64,000 nucleotides of DNA, from assembly GCA_044222195.1 (NCBI GenBank), contig JBGANS010000015.1:49615-113614 (forward strand). Direction: 5' to 3'. Of the stretch, positions 1 through 8,530 are shown in pieces (within the stretch, counting starts at the first letter, position 1; every line of letters begins with the position of its first letter). Under the pieces are notes generated by a model that saw only the letters and a list, made by a program, of their open reading frames with translations, was not told the DNA's origin and made no database searches. A program made the position numbers and the translations under genes. This stretch comes from JAHBXE01 sp044222195. Its GTDB lineage: Bacteria; Planctomycetota; Phycisphaerae; Phycisphaerales; UBA1924.

Positions 1-277
1 AGTTACACACGCCGATGCCTCGCCTCGTCGCCGCGGCGACATCAATGTTGTCGACCCCGGCGCCCGCCCGCACAATCGCCCGAAGGCCGACCGCGGCGTC
101 AACAGCAGCTGCGGTCACCTTCTTGGACCGAACGACCAGGATCTCCGCCGTGCCTTTGCCGAGCGCCGCCGGGAGATCCTCCGCCTTGAGCGTGGCGTCG
201 ACCGTGACTTCGCACCCAAGCGCTCGCAATGCTGCGACACCCTCGGACCCGATGCTGTCGGCGATCAAAACTCGCAT
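1..277 (-). CDS. serA: D-3-phosphoglycerate dehydrogenase, N-terminal part (runs off left edge)
   Basis: Translating the minus strand from the ATG at 275-277 gives 92 residues beginning MRVLIADSIGSEGVAALRAL and containing LKAEDLP, EILVVRSKKVTAAAVDAA and RAIVRAGAGVDNIDVAAATR before the window edge. This is the typical N-terminal substrate-binding half of SerA, which oxidises 3-phosphoglycerate as the first committed step of serine synthesis in the cytoplasm. The RAGAGVDNIDV segment is especially characteristic of phosphoglycerate dehydrogenases within the D-2-hydroxyacid dehydrogenase superfamily. The NAD-binding domain and any ACT/ASB domains lie outside the window, so a related 2-hydroxyacid dehydrogenase cannot be fully excluded. 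About 70 bases separate it from the end of the prepilin-like gene upstream. Confidence 0.85.
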   Translation of the reverse strand, partial: MRVLIADSIGSEGVAALRALGCEVTVDATLKAEDLPAALGKGTAEILVVRSKKVTAAAVDAAVGLRAIVRAGAGVDNIDVAAATRRGIGVCN

Positions 278-346
278 TCGCACACTGTACGCCGGGCGCG
301 CACCCTCTTCGTCCATCGAGACTTCGATCGGGCTCCCACTCAGGTG

Positions 347-1396
347 TTATTGAGAGTTGGTGATGACTTCTTTCGAGCCAAAGTCAACGCCGCGAAGCCC
401 GCCGCGGGTCCAGCGGTAATAGCCCCAACCAAGGTCCCCGGACGCGCCGGTGACGGCAGGAGGGTCCCACGAGCTGGGCACGTACTGGATGGGAGTCGGC
501 CCGCCGGTCGGAGCGTTGGGCTGCCATCCGCGGTTGCAATCGAGGAACGACGTATTCCCGGGCACCTGGTTGTCACCCGTACGGCGGACCAGCACGGATG
601 AGTCATAAGCCAAGAGCGGCTGCCGGCAGGACGCATGGCCCCAGAAGGGCGACTTGGTCCCGAAGTGACGCTGGTTCTGATCGTGATACAGCACCTTCTG
701 TGACGGATACTGGACGTCCGCCATCTTGCGGTTGCCCAGACGCGCCGTGCCGGGAATGAAGAACGTGTTCCACGCCCCCTGATAGATACGTGATCCCACA
801 GGGCTCGTGTCAAAGGCGTGGGGGGGAATCATGTAGCTCGAGCTGTACGGCCACCGCTTGTTCACGTCGCTCGGAGCGGGCTGCAGCGGACCGAACTGGC
901 CCAAGTCGAACGAGCGCCAATCGTGCCACGACAAACGATTCCGGTCTTCCGGACAGACGACCGCCTTTTCGGGAAGGCGCGCCGCCAAGTAGTCCTGAAT
1001 TACCAGATGGCTATACAGGATGTGCGGGATCCAAGTTCCGAGGAACGGCGCCACCGGGATATCCGGGCGATCGCCGCGACGATTCAGGATGTCGATGGCC
1101 TGGCACACCGCGGCATCGTTGTCGCTCGCGACCGCCGGCATGCCGGTCACCACGACCTGCGCGGTCCCGGGTCGCTTGACGTACAGCGTGAAGCTGGCGA
1201 TGCGATCCTGGAACTCAGTGGAATAGCTCGCGTACGCGGTTCCGAACTGCTTCAGATTGGAATGGCAGATGCCCAGTCGCGCTGTCCGCCGGGCGGACGA
1301 CAACGCGGGCAGCAGGATCCCGATGAGCAGCGCGATGATCGCGATCACTACGAGGAGTTCGATCAGTGTGAAACCACGCGTTGGACGAATCTTCAT
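347..1396 (-). CDS. Prepilin-type N-terminal cleavage/methylation domain protein (planctomycete type II secretion/pilin-like)
   Basis: A 349-residue protein whose N-terminus is MKIRPTRG followed by FTLIELLVVIAIIALLIGIL, a textbook class III signal. It has an 8-residue basic leader ending in Gly, Phe at +1, Glu at +5 and a long hydrophobic helix. Such proteins are cut and N-methylated by a prepilin peptidase and assembled into a pilus or pseudopilus or left in the inner membrane. The large C-terminal domain is rich in Trp, Tyr and Pro (WPYSSSYM, GWGYYRWTR, GVDFG near the end) and matches the large planctomycete expansion of pseudopilin-like proteins, not a core GspG. The start was placed at the ATG at 1394-1396 because GGAG lies 6 bases upstream; a longer frame exists but lacks a ribosome site. 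The neighbour at 1614-2657 is a paralogue. Confidence 0.85.
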   Translation of the reverse strand: MKIRPTRGFTLIELLVVIAIIALLIGILLPALSSARRTARLGICHSNLKQFGTAYASYSTEFQDRIASFTLYVKRPGTAQVVVTGMPAVASDNDAAVCQAIDILNRRGDRPDIPVAPFLGTWIPHILYSHLVIQDYLAARLPEKAVVCPEDRNRLSWHDWRSFDLGQFGPLQPAPSDVNKRWPYSSSYMIPPHAFDTSPVGSRIYQGAWNTFFIPGTARLGNRKMADVQYPSQKVLYHDQNQRHFGTKSPFWGHASCRQPLLAYDSSVLVRRTGDNQVPGNTSFLDCNRGWQPNAPTGGPTPIQYVPSSWDPPAVTGASGDLGWGYYRWTRGGLRGVDFGSKEVITNSQ

Positions 1397-1613
1397 GTAT
1401 TTCTCCGCCGCGAATGCGACCGAGTTCCGCGCCCGCGCTTCGTTCCGCTCCAACCGTTCGCCGGGCGCCCCGCGACGATTGTGGGCCGTTTCGAGAATGC
1501 GAAGACGACCACCTACCTAAAACATACCACCAATACCCTAATCTGTCCAGCCCCTCTTGACGGCTTGGGGTTTGAGGGGAATCGGCCATCCGGCCCTTTG
1601 GGCTTCACAACCC

Positions 1614-2657
1614 TTAATAGACGTTGCCGCGAACCTCACTCCCTCCAAAATCAACCCCCTTGAGCCCGCAGCGGGTCCAGCGGTAGTAACCCCAGCCAAG
1701 GTCTGTCGGCCCCGTAATCGCGTTCGGCTCCCACGCACTGGGCGTGTAGCTGATCGGTGTCGGCCCTCCCGTGGGTGCGTTGGGCTGGCCACCCCGGTTG
1801 CAATCGGTGAAGTTCGTGGTTCCCGGCGCCTGGTTGTCTCCGGTGCGGCGTACAAGGACGGATCCGTCAAACGCCAGCAGGGGTTGGCGGCACGACGGCA
1901 CGCCGAAGAACGGCTGCTTCTTTCCAAAGTGCCTCTGGTTCAGGTCGTGTTGATGAACCTTCTGCGAAGGGAACGCGACGTCCGCGATCTTCCGGTTGCC
2001 GAGCGTTCCGTTGGTCGTCCCGGGGATGAAGTACGTGTTGTGGGCGTTCGCCTGGTAAATCCGCGTTCCCACCGGGTTGCGGTCAAACGTGCTCGTCGGA
2101 GACATGTACGACGAGCTGTACGGCCACCGGTAGTTCTGCGGGTCCGTGCCCACCGGCTGCGGCTGATACATGTTCTGCTGAAACCCGCGCCAGTCGTGCC
2201 ACGTGAGCCGGAATCGATCTTCCGGACACACCACGATCTTCTCCGGGAGCCTCGCGGCCCAGTAGTCCTGCAGAATCACATGGCTGTACAGAATGTGCGG
2301 TATCCAGTTCGGAAAGTTCGCGATCGTGATGTCCGGCCGGTCCGCCCGCCGGTTGAAGATGTCCACGACCTGCGCGACCGCCGCGAGCAGGTCCGTCCCC
2401 TGCGGGCCGATGTTCGACACGTATTGCTTGTTCGCACGCCACGAGAACGCCCAGATCCGATCCTGGAACTCTGACGAATAGCTCTGCGTCGCGATCCCGA
2501 ACTGCTTGAGGTTCGACCCGCAGATCGCCAGGCGCGACGTCCGGCGCGCTTCGGCCAATGCGGGAAGTAGAATCCCGATGAGCAGCGCGATAATCGCGAT
2601 GACCACCAGCAACTCAATCAAGGTGAAGCCACGCCGACGGTGTGTGAACTGCATCAT
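1614..2657 (-). CDS. Prepilin-type N-terminal cleavage/methylation domain protein, tandem paralogue
   Basis: A 347-residue protein starting MMQFTHRRRG and then FTLIELLVVIAIIALLIGIL, with the Gly/Phe cleavage point and Glu at +5 of type IV prepilins. The body shares long blocks with the gene at 347-1396: AARLPEK-VVCPEDR, WPYSSSYM, PVG-RIYQ, FIPGT, SQKV, CRQPLLA, SVLVRRTGDNQ, LGWGYYRWTR and GVDFG. This marks a tandem duplication. The start is the first of two adjacent ATGs at 2652-2657, preceded by GGAGGGAAATC. It is presumably an inner-membrane or pseudopilus-like surface protein; its cargo or ligand is unknown. 217 bases separate it from the downstream paralogue, so the two may not share a transcript. 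Confidence 0.85.
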   Translation of the reverse strand: MMQFTHRRRGFTLIELLVVIAIIALLIGILLPALAEARRTSRLAICGSNLKQFGIATQSYSSEFQDRIWAFSWRANKQYVSNIGPQGTDLLAAVAQVVDIFNRRADRPDITIANFPNWIPHILYSHVILQDYWAARLPEKIVVCPEDRFRLTWHDWRGFQQNMYQPQPVGTDPQNYRWPYSSSYMSPTSTFDRNPVGTRIYQANAHNTYFIPGTTNGTLGNRKIADVAFPSQKVHQHDLNQRHFGKKQPFFGVPSCRQPLLAFDGSVLVRRTGDNQAPGTTNFTDCNRGGQPNAPTGGPTPISYTPSAWEPNAITGPTDLGWGYYRWTRCGLKGVDFGGSEVRGNVY

Positions 2658-2995
2658 GATTTCCCTCCGCACTTCGCCGCGAATGCGGCCGCGGAACACG
2701 TGAGGTGAGCCCGACACGAACGGCCGGGGCAAGAAACACCCGCACTTGTCAGACACGCCGCGCCGGGCGAGCACCACAACGCCGACCTGTCTGACGCTTC
2801 CAATCTACCAACGGGCTCTTACCCAGTCCAGCCCGTTTTTCTCGAACACCAAGCGTTCGCAAATCGTTCGCAAGTCGTTAGAAAGTCCCGGCTGGCCTGT
2901 CACAACTCAGTGCTCGCCGTACCTTGTCGCGTGAAGCACAAACCCTTGCTGATCGCCCTGTTTACGTTCGCTGTCTCTCCTGCGCCTTCAAGACT
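2658..2995. other. Gene-free stretch with an inverted repeat
   Basis: About 340 bases lie between the start of the prepilin-like gene and the stop of the cytochrome gene. No convincing coding sequence is present. An 8-base inverted repeat, GTCAGACA at 2748-2755 and TGTCTGAC at 2788-2795, sits about 90 bases upstream of the prepilin start and could be an operator. The promoter of the prepilin gene should lie here, but no consensus was identified. Confidence 0.4.
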
Positions 2996-3631
2996 TCAGT
3001 CCGGGATTGCCGCTCCCTTGGCAACCCACTTGGCGACGAGCTTGGCGAACTCCGCGTGCGGCATCGGGGGCGGCGAGCGCCCATCTCCAGGATTCCAGCA
3101 TCCCAGGACAAGCCCGTCTTCTGTGACGTGATGAACGATCTCCGCCAGAGTCTTTCCCCCGTTCAACTTCGGATCCTTGAACTGTCTCGCCAGGTCCGAC
3201 GCGCTGCGGCCCTCGAACACCATCTTCATGTTCTCGGGGGGCAGGTGCCAGTTCGGGTTTCCCGGGGGCATGTTCGCACCAGGGACGTTCTTGGCCTGGT
3301 GGCAGTTCGAGCACTTGAGCGCGTAAAGCCCTTTGCCGTCCGGCCCACGCTTCACGTTCTGGATGTGCGTACGGCTGTCGTCGCCCTGAAGCGGGGCATC
3401 TCCAGACGGGTGGCAGTTCATGCATCGAGGATGCTTGAACACGGCGTACGCCGCGACAAATGCGGCCTTCGACTCCGCCTCGTCCGTCGTTGAGTGGGCC
3501 GATGACGCGGCGCTCGGCTGCGTCGCCGGCTTGGCGGTGTTCGATTGACACGCCGCGCCCCCAACCGCCGCCGCCACAACGAGTGTGCACGCGGCACACC
3601 AAACCAGTTCACGTCGACTCAGTTCCGTCAT
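2996..3631 (-). CDS. Dihaem c-type cytochrome lipoprotein of a molybdenum hydroxylase operon
   Basis: A 211-residue protein with a membrane-targeting N-terminus and a lipobox-like GGAAC ending at Cys28, so probably a lipoprotein facing the periplasm. Two CxxCH haem-binding motifs are visible, CMNCH at 70-74 and CSNCH at 107-111, with a conserved LQGDD-R-H-QNVKRGPDGKG segment between them and a PNWHLPPE segment after. This layout matches the small cytochromes encoded beside isoquinoline 1-oxidoreductase-type enzymes. They are thought to accept electrons from the 2Fe-2S subunit and pass them to the respiratory chain. GGAG stands 8 bases before the ATG. It is the third gene of the operon, 18 bases after the molybdopterin subunit. 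Confidence 0.85.
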   Translation of the reverse strand: MTELSRRELVWCAACTLVVAAAVGGAACQSNTAKPATQPSAASSAHSTTDEAESKAAFVAAYAVFKHPRCMNCHPSGDAPLQGDDSRTHIQNVKRGPDGKGLYALKCSNCHQAKNVPGANMPPGNPNWHLPPENMKMVFEGRSASDLARQFKDPKLNGGKTLAEIVHHVTEDGLVLGCWNPGDGRSPPPMPHAEFAKLVAKWVAKGAAIPD

Positions 3632-3649
3632 AACTCGTTCTCCGTGCGG

Positions 3650-5824
3650 CTAGGCGTGCGTGAGTTCCTCTGGACGGACGGGCAGACTCCGCACCCGCTT
3701 CCCCGTCGCCGCGAAGATGGCGTTCGCAAACGCCGGCGCCACCGGCGGCACTCCCGGCTCTCCGACCCCGCCCATCTTGTCCGTGCTCGGCACGATGTGC
3801 ACCTCGATCAGCGGCATTTCATGCATGCGGAGCATCGGGTAATCGTGGAAGTTCCGCTGCTTGACGCGCCCCTTCTCGAACGTGATTTCACCGTACAGCG
3901 CCGCCGTCAGGCCGAAGACGATGCACCCTTCCATCTGCGCCTTGACCGTGTCCGGATTCACCACCGGCCCGCAGTCGATCGCGCACACCACCCGGTGAAC
4001 TCTGGGCCTGCCATCCTTGCCCACCGACGCCTCAACCACCTGGGCGACAAAGCTCTCAAAGGATGCGTGCACCGCGATCCCGCGCCCCTGGCCCGCCGGC
4101 AACGCCTTGCCCCATCCGGACTTCTCCGCCGCCAGTTCCAGCGCCCGCCTGTGCCTGGGGTGCTTGCTCAGCAACGAGCGCCGATACTCGAACGGGTCCT
4201 TGCCCGCTGCGTGCGCGAGCTCATCGATGAACGATTCAACCGCAAACGCGGCGTGCGAATGCCCGACCGACCGCCACCACAGCGTCGGCACGCCACCCGG
4301 CGCCTGGTGCCACTCGATCAACTGACTGTCCACGTCGTACGCGATCTCCGAAGTCCCTTCGACCGCCACCATATCAATGCCGTTCTTGAACATCCCCGCT
4401 TCGAACGGCGTGCCGGCGATGAACGACTGGCACACCAGCCGGTGTTGCCACCCCGTTGGCTTGCCGGCCGCGTCCAGCCCCGCTTTCACAGAGTGTGTCG
4501 CCATCGGACGGTAATACCCGCCCCGAATGTCATCCTCGCGTGTCCACACCACCTTCACCGGCACCTTCAGCATTTTCGACAGCGTCACGGCCTCGACCAC
4601 GAAGTGACAATCCATCACCGCTCGCCGGCCAAACCCGCCTCCCAGCAGCGTCGTGTGAAGCTTCACCTTCTCCGGTGGCAGGCCCGCCGTCGCCGCGGCC
4701 GCTCCGTGGTCCAACGTCTGATTCTGCGTCCCGGTCCACACATCGCACCCATCGGCCCGCACATCGGCGACGCAGTTGAGCGGTTCCATCGGTGCGTGAG
4801 CAAGATACGGCAGCTCGTAGACGGCCTCGACCTTCTTCGTGGCCCCGGTGAACGCCGCGCCCGCATCACCTTCTTTGCGAACCGTCTTGCCCGTCTTGCC
4901 CGCCAGTTCGGCGTACTGCTCCCGCTGATCGCGGCTGTCCAGCGTCGCGAGCGGGCCGTCATCCCACACAATGTCCAGCGCTTCACGCCCAAGCTTGGCC
5001 TGCCAGAAGCCGTCCGCGACGACCGCAATCCCTCGATCGATCTGCAAAACGTGCCGCACGCCCGCCACCGCCTTGGCCCGCGTCGCGTCAAAGCTCTTGA
5101 CCTTGCCCCCGAACACCGGAGGCCGGGCGATCAAGGCCACCAGCATCCCCGGCAGCGTCACATCCAGCCCGAAGATCGCCTTTCCGTTGCTCTTGTCCGG
5201 AGTATCCAGCCGCTTCGTAGGTTTGCCGATGAGTTTGAAGTCTTTCGGATCCTTAAGCGGGACTTCCGCCGGCGCCTTCAGCGTTCCGGCCTTGGTCGCC
5301 AACTCTCCGTAGGAAAATTTCCGGTTGGACTCCGGGTGAAGCACGAACCCAGTTTCGGTACGGCACTTCCCAACCTGGACCCCCCACTGCTCCGCCGCGG
5401 CCTGAACCAGCATCGCCCTCGCCGTCGCGCCCGCTTTGCGCAGCCGTTCCCATTCCGACCACGTGCTCGAACTGCCGCCCGTGATCTGAATGCCGTAGGC
5501 CGTGTGCCCATACGCGGGATCCGCGGGCGCCGACTCTACATTCACCTTCGTCCAATCCGCATCGAGCTCTTCCGAGACGAGCATTCCCAAGGCGGTGAAA
5601 ATGCCCTGGCCCATCTCGGACTTGCCCACGAGCACCGTCACCGAACCGTCCGGCGCAACGCGGATGAACGCGTTGGGCGCGAACGGCTCGGCCACTTCCC
5701 TCGCGCCGTACACCTTTCCGTTGGCGCTCGGCAGGTAGAACCCAAGAACCAACCCGCCGCCGACGACCGCCGACGACTTCAAGAACCCGCGGCGCGAGAT
5801 ATTCATGCTTTCTGTGCGGCTCAT
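3650..5824 (-). CDS. Molybdopterin-binding (beta) subunit, isoquinoline 1-oxidoreductase/xanthine dehydrogenase family
   Basis: A 724-residue protein opening MSRTESMNISRRGFLKSSAV, a twin-arginine signal (SRRGFLK), so the folded cofactor-loaded enzyme is predicted to be exported. Family motifs in order are VGKSEMGQGIFTALG, TGTQNQTLDH, LLGGGFGRRAVMD, VKVVWTREDDIRGGYYRP, WWRSVGHSHAAFAVESFIDE, DCGPVVNPDTVKAQ and GGVGEPGVPPVAPA. The last holds the likely catalytic Glu at about 689. Such enzymes hydroxylate N-heterocycles or oxidise aldehydes using water; the substrate cannot be read from sequence. The start was chosen at 5824 because its ATG overlaps the stop of the 2Fe-2S subunit gene (ATGA), which signals translational coupling. 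Confidence 0.92.
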   Translation of the reverse strand: MSRTESMNISRRGFLKSSAVVGGGLVLGFYLPSANGKVYGAREVAEPFAPNAFIRVAPDGSVTVLVGKSEMGQGIFTALGMLVSEELDADWTKVNVESAPADPAYGHTAYGIQITGGSSSTWSEWERLRKAGATARAMLVQAAAEQWGVQVGKCRTETGFVLHPESNRKFSYGELATKAGTLKAPAEVPLKDPKDFKLIGKPTKRLDTPDKSNGKAIFGLDVTLPGMLVALIARPPVFGGKVKSFDATRAKAVAGVRHVLQIDRGIAVVADGFWQAKLGREALDIVWDDGPLATLDSRDQREQYAELAGKTGKTVRKEGDAGAAFTGATKKVEAVYELPYLAHAPMEPLNCVADVRADGCDVWTGTQNQTLDHGAAAATAGLPPEKVKLHTTLLGGGFGRRAVMDCHFVVEAVTLSKMLKVPVKVVWTREDDIRGGYYRPMATHSVKAGLDAAGKPTGWQHRLVCQSFIAGTPFEAGMFKNGIDMVAVEGTSEIAYDVDSQLIEWHQAPGGVPTLWWRSVGHSHAAFAVESFIDELAHAAGKDPFEYRRSLLSKHPRHRRALELAAEKSGWGKALPAGQGRGIAVHASFESFVAQVVEASVGKDGRPRVHRVVCAIDCGPVVNPDTVKAQMEGCIVFGLTAALYGEITFEKGRVKQRNFHDYPMLRMHEMPLIEVHIVPSTDKMGGVGEPGVPPVAPAFANAIFAATGKRVRSLPVRPEELTHA

Positions 5825-6291
5825 CGCCCGCCTCCTTCCACCAGCTTCGCGGCCCCGTGGATCGCTCGGCGGATCCGCTGGTACGTTCCACATCGGCAGA
5901 TATTCCCGGCCATCGCCTGATCGATGTCCGTGTCGGTCGGGCGAGAGTTCTCACGCAGCAGGACCGCCGCGGCCATGATCTGGCCGGAATGGCAGTAGCC
6001 GCACTGCGGGGCATCCTCCGCCAGCCAGGCCTGTTGCAGCGGATGGGCAAGGACTGCGGGCAGCCCCTCGATCGTCGTGACCTTCTTTCCCTCGGCCCGC
6101 GACACAGGCGTGACGCACGAGCGAACCGCCTCGCCATCCAGGTGGATTGTGCACGCGCCGCATTGGGCCATCCCGCAGCCGAACTTCGTCCCGGTCAGGC
6201 CGAGCGACTCCCGCAGAACCCAGAGCAGCGGCGTGTCCGGCGAGGCATCGACCGTGCGTTCCGTGCCGTTGACATTGAGCCTGAGTGACAT
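5821..6291 (-). CDS. 2Fe-2S (alpha) subunit, isoquinoline 1-oxidoreductase/xanthine dehydrogenase family
   Basis: A 156-residue ferredoxin-like subunit. The plant-type cluster ligands are Cys39, Cys44, Cys47 (GCGMAQCGAC) and Cys59. The second, alpha-helical 2Fe-2S domain uses Cys97 and Cys100 (CGYCHSGQ) with Cys132 and Cys134 (NICRCGTY). It moves electrons from the molybdenum site to the cytochrome. The start at 6291 leaves the conserved family N-terminus (MSLRLNVNG) and has GGGAG about 7 bases upstream; the longer upstream reading lacks support. No Tat signal is present, so it probably rides out with the Tat-bearing beta subunit. It is the first gene of a three-gene operon. Confidence 0.93.
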   Translation of the reverse strand: MSLRLNVNGTERTVDASPDTPLLWVLRESLGLTGTKFGCGMAQCGACTIHLDGEAVRSCVTPVSRAEGKKVTTIEGLPAVLAHPLQQAWLAEDAPQCGYCHSGQIMAAAVLLRENSRPTDTDIDQAMAGNICRCGTYQRIRRAIHGAAKLVEGGGR

Positions 6292-6372
6292 TGCATTTCT
6301 CCCGAGTGGGACCGCAGAGAGAGTATCCAGCAATGGCGAAGCGTGCAGGATGTATGGAAAGAGCCAAATGAA

Positions 6373-6400
6373 ACCGACCGCCCCTTGCGGAGCGGTCGGT
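6373..6400 (-). terminator. Rho-independent terminator of the DUF1579 gene
   Basis: A perfect 9-base stem, ACCGACCGC with GCGGTCGGT, and a 10-base loop. On the minus strand it is followed by TTTCATTTGGCTCTTT. It lies 25 bases beyond the stop of the DUF1579 gene and before the molybdenum hydroxylase operon, separating the two transcripts. Confidence 0.7.
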
Positions 6401-6424
6401 GTGAATCGCGGGATGTGAATCGGA

Positions 6425-7132
6425 TCAGTCGATCGCCTTGGCGGCGGGAGCGCGTGTGAAGCTGATCTCCATCGACTTGAACTCCTTGCCCGAGTGCGGC
6501 TCAGGTCCGAACATCTCGAGCGTGAACGAGTTGGGGCCGGTCTGCGTCTCGACCTGCCGCATGACGATGGGCTTCTTCGTGATCGGGCAGTTGAAGTTGT
6601 ACTTCCACGTCAGGACCTTGCCGTCGGCCGACTGCTCGCCCGTGCCGGTCATCATGCCCGTGCCGAAGTTGTCAAACCAGGTCGAGACAAACTTCTGGGA
6701 CACGTTGTCGTAGCCGTTGATGCCGCTGCCGGTGAACGGCATGCCCATCATTGAGCCGGTAACCTCAACCTTGAAGAAACGGCCGTCCATGAGCGACGTG
6801 ACGGTCGACGTGCAGTCCATGGTCATAGCTTCAGAGTCCGGCGCCATCCACATCTTGCACTTGCCGTTCCACGTGCCGACGCCCTTGGCCAGGTGCGCGT
6901 GCTGCGGGCCGGGGGTCGCCGCTTCCATGCACATCTGCATGTCCTTCTGCTGCTGCTCGCTCATCCCGGGCATGCCGTGCTCGGGCTGTCCGGCGGCGGG
7001 CTTGGCGTCTTTGGCGGGCGCAGCCGGCTTGGCGGGCTGGGCGGGCTTCGCATCCTTCGCGGGCTGAGCCAGGGCGACCGACCCGGCTATGGCGGCGAGA
7101 CCGACGACAGTGAACAGTGACTTGCTGGACAT
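6425..7132 (-). CDS. DUF1579 family secreted protein
   Basis: A 235-residue protein with a signal peptide (MSSKSLFTVVGLAAIAGSVA then LAQ) and a low-complexity Lys/Pro/Ala linker at about 25-50. The folded domain follows, with WNGKCKMWM, TSTVTSLMDGRFFKVEVTG, GYDNVSQKFVSTWFDNFGTG and KYNFNCPITKKPI. This matches DUF1579, a family with no settled function that resembles lipocalin-like beta barrels. AAAGGAG stands 6 bases before the ATG, deciding the start. A TATACT box lies about 55 bases upstream, but the nearest TTGACC is only 13 bases from it, so the promoter assignment is weak. The gene ends at its own terminator. Confidence 0.75.
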   Translation of the reverse strand: MSSKSLFTVVGLAAIAGSVALAQPAKDAKPAQPAKPAAPAKDAKPAAGQPEHGMPGMSEQQQKDMQMCMEAATPGPQHAHLAKGVGTWNGKCKMWMAPDSEAMTMDCTSTVTSLMDGRFFKVEVTGSMMGMPFTGSGINGYDNVSQKFVSTWFDNFGTGMMTGTGEQSADGKVLTWKYNFNCPITKKPIVMRQVETQTGPNSFTLEMFGPEPHSGKEFKSMEISFTRAPAAKAID

Positions 7133-7408
7133 TCGAATCTCCTTTGAGTGTTTCAACAGCGCCCCACCACGGCGGGGCGTCAGTTCCTCAGTATAGTTCC
7201 GTACCACCGGTCAATTCACCTTGAAGTGTGGTGATCCGCGTAACTTTCCACGCACTCCATCGCTAGGCTCCCAGCATCTGAGAGCGCCGCCACACTGGCC
7301 CGCCGTGGCCACAATCACGTCTGCCTGCCTTGGATGGTCGTTCAATCAAGCAATGAAACGTCCGGCAAGAGACATGGCGCTTGCCCGGCCTCGCTCGCTG
7401 GATGAAGA

Positions 7409-8419
7409 CTATTTCACCCCAACGACCATCGAATCCGGACCCGCCAGCGGCTCAACCCGGGTCTCTCTGAAACCCGCTTCCTTCATCCACGCCGCGCCGT
7501 CCGCCCCGCTGTAGTCAAAGCCGCCGGTCGTCTCGATCAGCATGTTGAGGCTCATCAGCAGTCCGAACGCGTTGGTTCGCCGGTCATCATCGATCAGCGC
7601 TTCAAACACGATGAACGAGCCGCCCGGTGGCAGCGCTTCATAGGCCTTCTTGATCAGCATTTTCTTGGTGGGCAGGTCCCAGTCGTGAAGGATGTGACCC
7701 ATGACGACGACGTCCGCCCGGGGGATCGGGTCCTTGAAGAAGTCGAGCGTCGTGAATGACACACGGTCCTTGAGTTTGTTCGCCGCGATGTACTTCTCGA
7801 AGATTGGTTTGACGACGGGCAAGTCGGCCCCGACTCCTTTGAGATGCGGGTGCGCCCCGGCGACGATCGACGCCAGCCCGCCTTGGGCGGCGCCGACGTC
7901 GACAAACGTCTTGTACCTTTCCCAGGGAAACTTGGACGCGATGGCTCGCGCGATTCCGAGGCTGAGCCCGGTCATCGCTGAAAGGAACTGCTCAAGGCGA
8001 TGCGGGTCGCTGTAGAGGGTGCCGAAGAGGTCGCCGCCGTGCTTGGCCTCGTTCTGCGGTTGGCCCGTTCTCAGGCCCTCGGTCAGCCCGTTCCAGAATC
8101 CGAAGAGGCGGGCGCTGAGCATTTCGAGCATGCCGCCCATGTACGTCGGTTTGTTGCGGTCGAGGAAGAAGTCGGTGTCCGGTGTGTTGGAGTATCGGCC
8201 GCCCTCTCGCTGGAGCATGCCCAGGGCGACCAGGGTGTCGAGAAAGTCGCGGGCGCTGCGCTCGTGCAGGCCGAGCTTGGCGCGGACTTCGGCGAGGGTC
8301 TTCGGGCCGGTCGCGAGTTCGGTGAAGAGTCCGAGCTCGACGGCGCTGAGGAACGTCCGTGATCCCCAGAAGCCAAAGCCGAGCTGCATGATCGCGTCGG
8401 GTGTCGGTGAGTGAGCCAC
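7409..8419 (-). CDS. SAM-dependent O-methyltransferase (acetylserotonin/hydroxyneurosporene type)
   Basis: A 336-residue protein with the two-part layout of plant-type O-methyltransferases. An N-terminal winged-helix dimerisation region (LGLFTELATGPKTLAEVRAK, ARDFLDTLVALGML) precedes a Rossmann methyltransferase domain. Visible there are FVDVGAAQGGLASIVAGAHP (the SAM-binding glycine loop), VVVMGHILHDWD (His/Asp region of the class) and FIVFEALIDDD. The acceptor is unknown; family members methylate hydroxyls of small aromatic or isoprenoid compounds. A GTG start at 8417-8419 is chosen because GGAGG sits 6 bases upstream. The neighbour DUF1428 gene is divergent, about 110 bases away. Confidence 0.82.
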   Translation of the reverse strand: MAHSPTPDAIMQLGFGFWGSRTFLSAVELGLFTELATGPKTLAEVRAKLGLHERSARDFLDTLVALGMLQREGGRYSNTPDTDFFLDRNKPTYMGGMLEMLSARLFGFWNGLTEGLRTGQPQNEAKHGGDLFGTLYSDPHRLEQFLSAMTGLSLGIARAIASKFPWERYKTFVDVGAAQGGLASIVAGAHPHLKGVGADLPVVKPIFEKYIAANKLKDRVSFTTLDFFKDPIPRADVVVMGHILHDWDLPTKKMLIKKAYEALPPGGSFIVFEALIDDDRRTNAFGLLMSLNMLIETTGGFDYSGADGAAWMKEAGFRETRVEPLAGPDSMVVGVK

Positions 8420-8530
8420 GCGTGACCTCCAGGAATCGAGGCCGCATCGTACCGCGGCGGCGTAACCCGGTACTATGGCGGGCCCGGCCGAAGGCGGAAC
8501 GGGGTTGGCAATCAATGTAAAGGAATGCGC

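Noticed and set aside
1551..1579. Possible terminator stem CCCCTC/GAGGGG after the second prepilin gene
   Set aside because: Only a 6-base stem with a 17-base loop and no T-run on either strand.
3545..5920. Long plus-strand reading frame antisense to the molybdenum hydroxylase
   Set aside because: Its product is Arg/His/Pro-rich without any family motif, and it mirrors codons of a clearly identified enzyme on the other strand.
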